The notes under the pieces are model-generated. The model was not told the origin of the DNA and made no database searches. It was given only the letters and a program-made list of their open reading frames with translations. From the NCBI GenBank assembly GCA_963748095.1, contig CAVVIO010000012.1, positions 1 through 64,000 of the forward strand: a stretch of DNA of 64,000 bases. The letters are read 5' to 3'. Position 1 is the stretch's first letter. Each line of letters begins with the position of its first letter. Origin of the DNA: CAVVIO01 sp963748095. Lineage in GTDB: Bacteria; Bacteroidota; Bacteroidia; Bacteroidales; UBA10428. The position numbers and the translations under genes were made by a program. Shown in pieces: positions 57,981 to 64,000 of the stretch.

Positions 57981-60088
57981 ATTGAAAATTGGATTAGTAT
58001 TGGTATCTCTCACCTTTAGCTGGATAGCAAATGCTCAGCTATCAAACATTGATGAGCTGACACCACAGCAACTTAAAAAATTTGCGAAACATTCCGAGCG
58101 TACGGGTGACTTTTTTACCGCTATCTATTTTTTTGAGCGTTACCGTGAGTTTCGCCCGAATAATACCAAAATTAATTATGAACTGGCCAACCTGCAGCGG
58201 GAAGTAAGAAATTACGAAAAAGCAAAAGAACTTTATAAAAAAGTTACAGATGCCACTTCTTCCAAAAAATACGTGCTGGCTCGTTATTACTATGCCCAGA
58301 TGCTGAAATCGACTGGTGAATACGATGAGGCTATAAAAGAGTTTACCAAATTCCGCAGAGATTACAGGGGCCAGAAAGATTACCGCGATCTTAGCAAACT
58401 TGTAAGAAGTGAAATAGAAGGCTGCGATTCAGCCAAAGTTATTATTGAACATCCACTGAATGTGACGGTTGAGGATCTGAACTCCACCGTAAACGGTCCT
58501 CATATCGAGTTATCTCCTATTCCCGTGGATGATACTACATTTTATTATGCATCACTAAGGGTTGATTCTCTGGTTTATTTTAACAGTGATAATGTTGATT
58601 CCGCTATACCTACCCGGCAGTTTTATGTAGCAAAAAAGAAAGGACTCGACTGGATTGGTGGCAAAACCTTACCCGGGCCGATAAATATACCAGGAGTAGA
58701 AACTGGAAACGGAGTACTCTCGAGAGACGGGAATCGTTTTTATTTTACACGTTGTTTTAAGAACTGGCAGGGTAAAAATATCTGCAGTATTTACCTGACC
58801 AAAAAAAATGGGACACCAATGGTCGAAGCCAGAAAAGCTTCCCCCGTTGATAAATGACCCCAACTATACATCTACTCAGCCTGCCCTGGGACGTACTGCC
58901 AAAACCAACCGGGAGATACTTTATTATGTATCCGATCGTCCGGATGGGCGTGGTGGACTCGACATCTGGTATACCGTATGGAATGATAAAAAACAACTAT
59001 TCAGTAAGCCAAGAAACCTGGGATTTAAAATCAATACTGCCGGTGACGAGATGACCCCGTTTTATAATTTATCAACCCGTAACCTGTATTTCAGCTCTAA
59101 CGGACTTCCCGGGATCGGCGGACTAGATATTTTTAAAGCTTTTGGGGAACGAAATCGCTGGAGTAATATAAATAATCTGGGATACCCGATAAATTCAAGT
59201 TACGATGATCTCTACTTTACGGTAAACAAAAGTGGGGAATTCGGCTTTTTCGTTTCCAACCGTCCGGGTGGCAAGTCCATTAATAATGAAACCTGTTGTG
59301 ATGATATTTACTATTACCGTTGGAATGAATTCATTCATATATCGGTTACCGGGACCATTTATCCCTTTGAAAAAGACCGGTTCGGAAGAAAAAAGGACCT
59401 GTCTAACTTCGACTTTATGAATCCGGATTCTTCCATTAAACCACTCGATCACGCAGTTATTGCTCTGTACATGCTCGACAAAGAAACAAAGCAGTACGAA
59501 TTTATGGACAGGGATACCACCGGAAAGAATGGTAAATTCTTTTTCGATATTCAACCTGATCAGGATTATGAATTCAGGATGGAAGGATTTCAGTATTTCG
59601 ATAGTAAAGAGTACTTGTCTACCCAGTTCTTCAACTTTTCAGATACGATCGGGCTACCGCCTATATGGGTAAATGTGCTGAGTGAAAAGCCGATTGTCCT
59701 TCACAATATTTATTATGAATTCAACAAAGCTGAATTGACGGAAGATGCCAAGCACGTGCTTGATACTACTTTACTTGTAATGTTAAAAGAAGCTCCTGAA
59801 TTTATTATCGAGGTAGGGTCACATACCGACAGTATTGGTGGTGCTGAATATAACCTGCAACTCTCACAGGAAAGAGCTGATAATGTAGTCAAGTACCTGA
59901 TAAGTAAGGGCATATCTGCCAACAGACTAGTTGCAAAAGGATATGGTTCGGAAATACCCATTGCTCGAAATACAAATCCCGACGGAACAGATAATCCGGC
60001 AGGCAGGGAAATGAACAGGAGAACGGAATTCAGGGTTATTGGTACCATAGGTGGCGAGACCGAGGATGAGGATTACGGGGATAATTGA
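57967..60088 (+). CDS. OmpA/TPR/PD40 T9SS-associated protein (one frameshift)
   Basis: A protein of about 707 residues in two frames. It begins at GTG 57967 with a signal peptide (LVSLTFSWIANAQ), then TPR helices (residues about 30-130), a beta-propeller with PD40-type repeats (IELSPIPVDDTTFYY; LYFSSNGLPGIGGLDI), a carboxypeptidase-regulatory-like fold near GKNGKFFFDIQPD, and a C-terminal OmpA domain (IYYEFNKAELTEDA, VGSHTDSIGG, LSQERADNVVKYL) that binds peptidoglycan. This layout is that of PorE-like T9SS tethers. The frame breaks near 58816, where removing one C gives KNGTQWSKPEKLPP. It is coupled to the PorP/SprF gene. Confidence 0.88.
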
Positions 60089-60205
60089 CATTTATAGAAT
60101 TTGTATTCCTTATTCAGAAAATAAATTAACTTTAACAATAACCGGAAAATTCTGACAATTGTAAAGCTTATACCGAAAAATCTGATTAAAATATAAAGAG
60201 AAACC

Positions 60206-61045
60206 ATGAACTTCAGAGCAATTAAAATAATATCGATCCTGATTTTTTCTTTTAATATTCTCAGTTTTACCAACGCACAGGTTGTTACCTGTTCAACCGT
60301 AGTAGACTCAACACAAATTAATTTTGAAAACAGCATCACAGACAGTATTACTGCAATGATACCATTAAACCGTACTTTTAATATAACAGTACATGTTGTA
60401 AGATATAGTAATGGTGAAACCGGCGTTAATCCCAACGACATAAATCAGTACATTGCAGAAGTCAACCAGGCATTTGAACCTATAAAAGTTACCTTTCAGA
60501 TTGGCTCCTACGACACTATAGATAATTACCAACTGGATTATATCCGGCAGGCAACTACTGAAAAAGATTTAACATCCAGATATTTCCAGCTGAATACGAT
60601 TAATCTTTACCTGGTGAGCCAGCTTACAGATAAGACTAACAAAACCACTTGTGCTTATACTTATTATCCTTCTGCCCAAAAGGATATGATCTTTATGGCA
60701 AAAAACTGTATTTCCGGAATCTTACTGATCGAACAACTCGGACATTTTTTCAATCTCTATCATACACATGAGACAGCTTTTGGACAGGAACTGGTTAACG
60801 AATCAAATTGTTCCATTGCCGGAGACTTATGCTGCGATACGTATGCCCAGCCTGATCTTTCAGGTAAAGTAACCTCCGACTGCAAATATACTTCCTCTGT
60901 AAAAGACCCGAACGGTCAGCTTTATCATCCATCTGTAAAAAACTACATGTCGGCTGCGCCGCAGGATTGCCGTTGTTTCTTTTCCAAAGAACAATACATA
61001 CGCATGCTCAATGCCATGGTACTTTTCAAGGATTATCTGTGGTAA
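60206..61045 (+). CDS. Secreted M43-like protein with a disrupted zinc motif
   Basis: A 279-residue secreted protein (signal peptide to FTNAQ). The body follows pappalysin-type M43 metalloproteases: an N-terminal NITVHVVRYSNG strand, INLYLVSQL, the zinc-helix region LIEQLGHFFNLYHTHE, six cysteines near SNCSIAGDLCCDT and a Met-turn (VKNYMSAAPQDC). The zinc motif HEXGHFXGLXH has become EQLGHFFNLYH: the first His is Glu176, the catalytic Glu is Gln177, and only His180 and His186 remain. So it is probably catalytically dead. It lies downstream of the PorP/OmpA pair in the same direction. Confidence 0.8.
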   Translation: MNFRAIKIISILIFSFNILSFTNAQVVTCSTVVDSTQINFENSITDSITAMIPLNRTFNITVHVVRYSNGETGVNPNDINQYIAEVNQAFEPIKVTFQIGSYDTIDNYQLDYIRQATTEKDLTSRYFQLNTINLYLVSQLTDKTNKTTCAYTYYPSAQKDMIFMAKNCISGILLIEQLGHFFNLYHTHETAFGQELVNESNCSIAGDLCCDTYAQPDLSGKVTSDCKYTSSVKDPNGQLYHPSVKNYMSAAPQDCRCFFSKEQYIRMLNAMVLFKDYLW

Positions 61046-61058
61046 ATTTTGTTTTTCT

Positions 61059-61091
61059 GGTCATCCTGAACATTGTGAAAGATCTGTAATT
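61059..61091. repeat. Fragment of a GTCATCCTGA-type intergenic repeat
   Basis: GGTCATCCTGAACATTGTGAAAGATCTG resembles the GTCATCCTGAGCGAAGTCGAAGGATCT type word that appears between genes in many bacterial genomes, with several changed bases. It lies just after the M43-like gene. Confidence 0.4.
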
Positions 61092-61293
61092 AGCACCCAT
61101 TAAAAGCCACTTTTTGTCAACATGGCTTAGACAGGCTTGCATCCTATAGTTGGTTCTATTAGGACAAATCCATCTTTGGTTATTGATGAATATGAAGCAA
61201 ATACTACAAATAATAAAATCAAATTCCATCAATTTCTTAACTTTGGTATAAGACATAATTTCATTGTAAAATTTCTTTCAAAGAAATATTTCT

Positions 61294-62391
61294 ATGAAAG
61301 GATACTATCACAAAGGCGCCATGACAGAGAACGGGAATGTAGATACCGGAAAAACTATCAGCGATGCCGCTACATTAAAACTAATGCTAAAAGATGACCG
61401 TTTTCATCTGCACGAACCTGTTACCGGAAATTTTGAATGGTGGTACTTTGATATAATTGATAGGAAAAGGGAATACAAACTTAAGATTGTTGCACATATC
61501 GGTACTGATCCATTGCGTAATAAGGTTTATCCTCAACTGGCTCTTTCCATTACTGCATCCGAATCAGGAAAAGCAGTTATCCTGCCCTATTCATGGAACG
61601 ATTTTTCAGGTTCTGATGAATTCTGTCATATCTGGTTAAAAAACGATTTTGAGGCATGGGTGGAATACAATTCACAAATTGAATATTTTGTTAAAGTAAA
61701 CGTACCATTCTTTTCCTGTAATCTTCATTTCATCGGGCAAATTGAAGGCTGGAAACCACTCGGAAATGATATAACAATATCCAGGGGATCAAAAACTGGA
61801 AAATTCGCATGGATCATCCCGGTACCAAAAGCAAGTGTTTCAGGTGAGTTTATTTATGAAGGAAAATCCCATCAGGTAATGAATGCCACTGGTTATCACG
61901 ATCATAATTTCTGGTCGGTAAACAGAAACAAACCGCTATTTATAGATGATGCAATTCGCAAATGGTACTGGGGAAAATGCTACTGCGAAGATTACACAAT
62001 TATCTTTATGGATACTTATTTTAGAACCAACCGGTTACGATCTATCATGATAGCCAAAGAGGATGAAATTATACACAGTTCGAACAATCTGGTTGATATA
62101 TCGGAAGCAGTCACAGAAAATGACAATACACTGAAAGCAACATACCCGTCAAAACTCTCAATACAATTGAATGATAAAAACTGGCAGATGGATCTTCAAA
62201 TGAATTTCAATCAGATGATCGATAAAAGAGACCTATTAGAAGAAATTCATCCTGTTCCAAGGTGGATCATCAAAAGTTTCATTGCTCGCCCGGTATATTT
62301 CGGAATCTATTCAGATGCAGTGCTGACCCTTGAAAATAAAAAAATAAATGGATTTGGAAATTATGAAGTAATGACATTCAGAAATGTTTAG
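61294..62391 (+). CDS. CrtC-like lipocalin-domain protein
   Basis: A 365-residue protein with the features of the CrtC/hydroxyneurosporene-synthase-like lipocalin family: FEWWYFDIIDRKREY near the start, a central KFAWIIPVPKASVSGEF strand, the NATGYHDHNFWS motif and a second barrel with IRKWYWGKCYCEDYTIIFMD. In phototrophs CrtC hydrates carotenoids; related proteins in other bacteria act on other hydrophobic molecules. No carotenoid genes are in the window, so the substrate is unknown. No signal peptide is clear. The ATG at 61321 is an alternative start. Confidence 0.75.
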   Translation: MKGYYHKGAMTENGNVDTGKTISDAATLKLMLKDDRFHLHEPVTGNFEWWYFDIIDRKREYKLKIVAHIGTDPLRNKVYPQLALSITASESGKAVILPYSWNDFSGSDEFCHIWLKNDFEAWVEYNSQIEYFVKVNVPFFSCNLHFIGQIEGWKPLGNDITISRGSKTGKFAWIIPVPKASVSGEFIYEGKSHQVMNATGYHDHNFWSVNRNKPLFIDDAIRKWYWGKCYCEDYTIIFMDTYFRTNRLRSIMIAKEDEIIHSSNNLVDISEAVTENDNTLKATYPSKLSIQLNDKNWQMDLQMNFNQMIDKRDLLEEIHPVPRWIIKSFIARPVYFGIYSDAVLTLENKKINGFGNYEVMTFRNV

Positions 62392-62441
62392 CAATTTCTA
62401 CCCGAAAAAATCAGGTATACCAAAAAAGTAAAAGTTTTATC

Positions 62442-64000
62442 TTAATCCACCAATAGCTGTTCCAATGCTTCATCAACTGTTTGAACAGGCTGTCGGCATA
62501 CTTTGTTTTTGCAGACATAAATAAAAGTCTTTCCAGGAACATGCCGGTTTTCAAGTAACGGAAAATTACTTTGGCTGGTAGCTCCTGCGAGTATAATGCC
62601 TGGTAAATAGTATTTCTCCAGTTCACCCAGTTTTTCGAGGGCTTTTTCTCCGGCGATCACAACTTCATGTGGTTCATATACCATAGAAACTAAAAGCTGT
62701 GCCCAGCTGGAATAAAACTTACCATGACAGATCACATTCTCCTGTACATGTGCATACATTCTCTTTGCGATTTCTGCATATTCCATTTTATCAAAATAAC
62801 CTGCCAGTGCAAAAAGGTTGCGTGCCATCGACGAGTTGGACGAAGGAATTACATTATCCGAAATATCGTATTTTCTGACAACCAGTTCCGGATCGAGTCG
62901 GGAAGTATAATAGAATAAGCCTGTTTGCTTATCATAGAAATGTTCCAGTGTATATTCCGTAAGATCTCCGGCAAGTTGCAGCCATTTCTCGTTGAAAGTT
63001 GCCCTGTATAAGGCAATGAATGCTGCAATGGTAAAGCTGTAATCGTCCAGAAAACCGTTAATAGTGGCTTTGCCTTTTTTAAAATTCCGGTAAAGCCTGT
63101 TGTCATGTTGTAACATTGCAGAACTAATAAAATCAGCATTTTTCAATGCATAGTCCAGGTATTCTTTTTTCCCGAATACACGATAGGCATCTGTAAATCC
63201 TTTCAGCATCAGTGCATTCCACGAGGTTAATATTTTATCATCAAGGGCAGGGACGCACCCGCATGGTTTCTCTGACAATGAGTTTATTTCTTAGATCGCT
63301 CCAGCAAATCAATCACAAGCTTCTTCATCTATACCCGATTGATGCGGCAAGTTTTTGACGGTAAGATATAGTATGAAGAATATTTTTCCCGTGCTCCCAG
63401 TTTCCCTGTGCAGTAACATTATAATACCGGCAAAATAAATCGCTGTCTTCTCCCAGAATCGTATCGATTTCTTTTTTTGTCCACACATAATACTTTCCCT
63501 CCTCGCCTTCCGAATCAGCATCCAGTGAAGCAAAAAATCCACCCTCCGGTGAAGTCAGTTCTCGTTGGATAAAATCCAGCGTCTCTTCCACAACCTGCTG
63601 GAAGCGGGGAATACGTGTTTTCTGATAAGCCTCACTGTAAAGACTGACCAACTGGGCATTGTCGTACAACATTTTCTCAAAATGAGGAACTTTCCAATAC
63701 ATATCAGTTGAATACCGGGAGAATCCACCTCCGATGTGATCATATATGCCGCCACCTGCCATTTTTTCAAGGGTAAGAATCACATGTTCCAGCGCCTCAC
63801 GATTGGTCGAAAAATGTGCATACATTAATAAAAATTCGTAATTATCAGGCATCGGAAATTTGGGGGCATGGTTTTCACCGCCTTCTTCCCTGTCAAAATC
63901 TTTTTGCCAGTTTTTATACAGCGTCTTTAACTCATCCGGATTATAAGCCTTCGCCTGTATTTCTTCCAAAAAAAGTTCGTTGGAAACCATTCCTTTCCGG
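62442..64000 (-). CDS. DUF255 thioredoxin-domain protein, 5' end outside window (several frameshifts)
   Basis: The C-terminal 500 or so residues of a YyaL/SSP411-type protein. The right part (to 63325) has MYAHFSTNREALEHV, GGIYDHIGGGFSRYSTD and a FEKMLYDNAQL segment, the (alpha/alpha) barrel of the family. The left part (63278-62442) continues with ALDDKILTSWNALMLKGF. Between them, four single extra bases near 63251, 63292, 63317 and 63335 break the frame; without them the text reads SIGIDEEAVIDLLERSR, then RVRPALDDKI. The N-terminal thioredoxin half (CHWC) lies beyond base 64000. The role is not firmly known. Confidence 0.8.

Noticed and set aside
58808..60088. An independent OmpA gene starting at ATG 58808
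   Set aside because: No signal peptide is present at that start, and the upstream frame ends in the matching half of a propeller repeat; one extra C explains the break.
61137..61397. A plus-strand ORF overlapping the CrtC-like gene start
   Set aside because: It has no recognisable domain, low-complexity C-terminus and runs into the real gene in another frame.
1..64000. CRISPR array or restriction/defence island
   Set aside because: No direct repeats with regular spacers, cas genes, methylases or known defence domains were found on reading the window.

Overview
The window is AT-rich chromosomal DNA from a member of the Bacteroidota, probably a Bacteroidales/Marinilabiliales-type free-living or gut-associated lineage. 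The evidence is the rpmB-rpmG-DUF4295-ftsY-rimO block, a type IX secretion (T9SS type B) C-terminal domain, a PorP/SprF-OmpA pair, a two-component-propeller sensor kinase, many lipoproteins with short N-termini, and several -7 boxes of the form TAnnTTTG. No phage, insertion sequence or CRISPR array is visible. It reads mostly as core genome with accessory patches.

Layout. 1-4.4 kb: the end of a tandem-repeat protein and two duplicated YfaP-like lipoproteins. 4.9-7.3 kb: a broken propeller/phosphoesterase. 7.7-14.3 kb: glutamate dehydrogenase, HflK/HflC, RimO, FtsY and three ribosome-linked small proteins. 14.7-18.6 kb: TrkA/TrkH potassium uptake and CinA. 18.7-19.0 kb: tRNA-Gly(CCC) and tRNA-Thr(CGT). 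19.4-23.4 kb: a receiver and a giant propeller histidine kinase. 23.4-29.3 kb: M48 protease, DUF6340-like lipoprotein, FabG, SucD and Amt. 29.5-34.6 kb: PurL and a GH13 amylase-type enzyme. 34.6-38.8 kb: an XRE-S24 repressor, a membrane C39-like pseudo-peptidase, a 61-residue protein, an unknown lipoprotein and a MORN protein. 38.9-44.3 kb: tRNA-Lys(CTT), DUF4105, a Memo-AMMECR1 lipoprotein, a GNAT-deacetylase fusion and DUF3820. 44.4-52.0 kb: MarR, a 1537-residue GAF-like x4/receiver x2/pyruvate-phosphate-dikinase-type ATP-grasp protein, a LuxR-type regulator with a degenerate receiver and a second glutamate dehydrogenase. 52.3-61.0 kb: a giant PKD-repeat T9SS cargo divergent from PorP/SprF, an OmpA/TPR/PD40 protein and an inactive M43-like protein. 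61.3-64.0 kb: a CrtC-like lipocalin protein and a broken DUF255 thioredoxin-domain protein.

The two most interesting signals are regulatory. First, a GATTA-N5-TAATC dyad occurs as a tandem pair (23 bp centre to centre) in front of the XRE-S24 repressor and again, with the same spacing, in front of the 61-residue ORF 1.4 kb away, suggesting a small unrecognised regulon. Second, a TAyGAATTCrTA palindrome stands in front of both marR and the 1537-residue sensor/ATP-grasp gene, suggesting that MarR controls itself and that giant protein.

A caution on quality: six genes (YncE/phosphoesterase, purL, Memo-AMMECR1, the PKD protein, the OmpA protein and DUF255) are broken by about 13 single-base indels, nearly all of them one extra base. 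This looks like uncorrected read error rather than pseudogenisation, so each is annotated as one gene.
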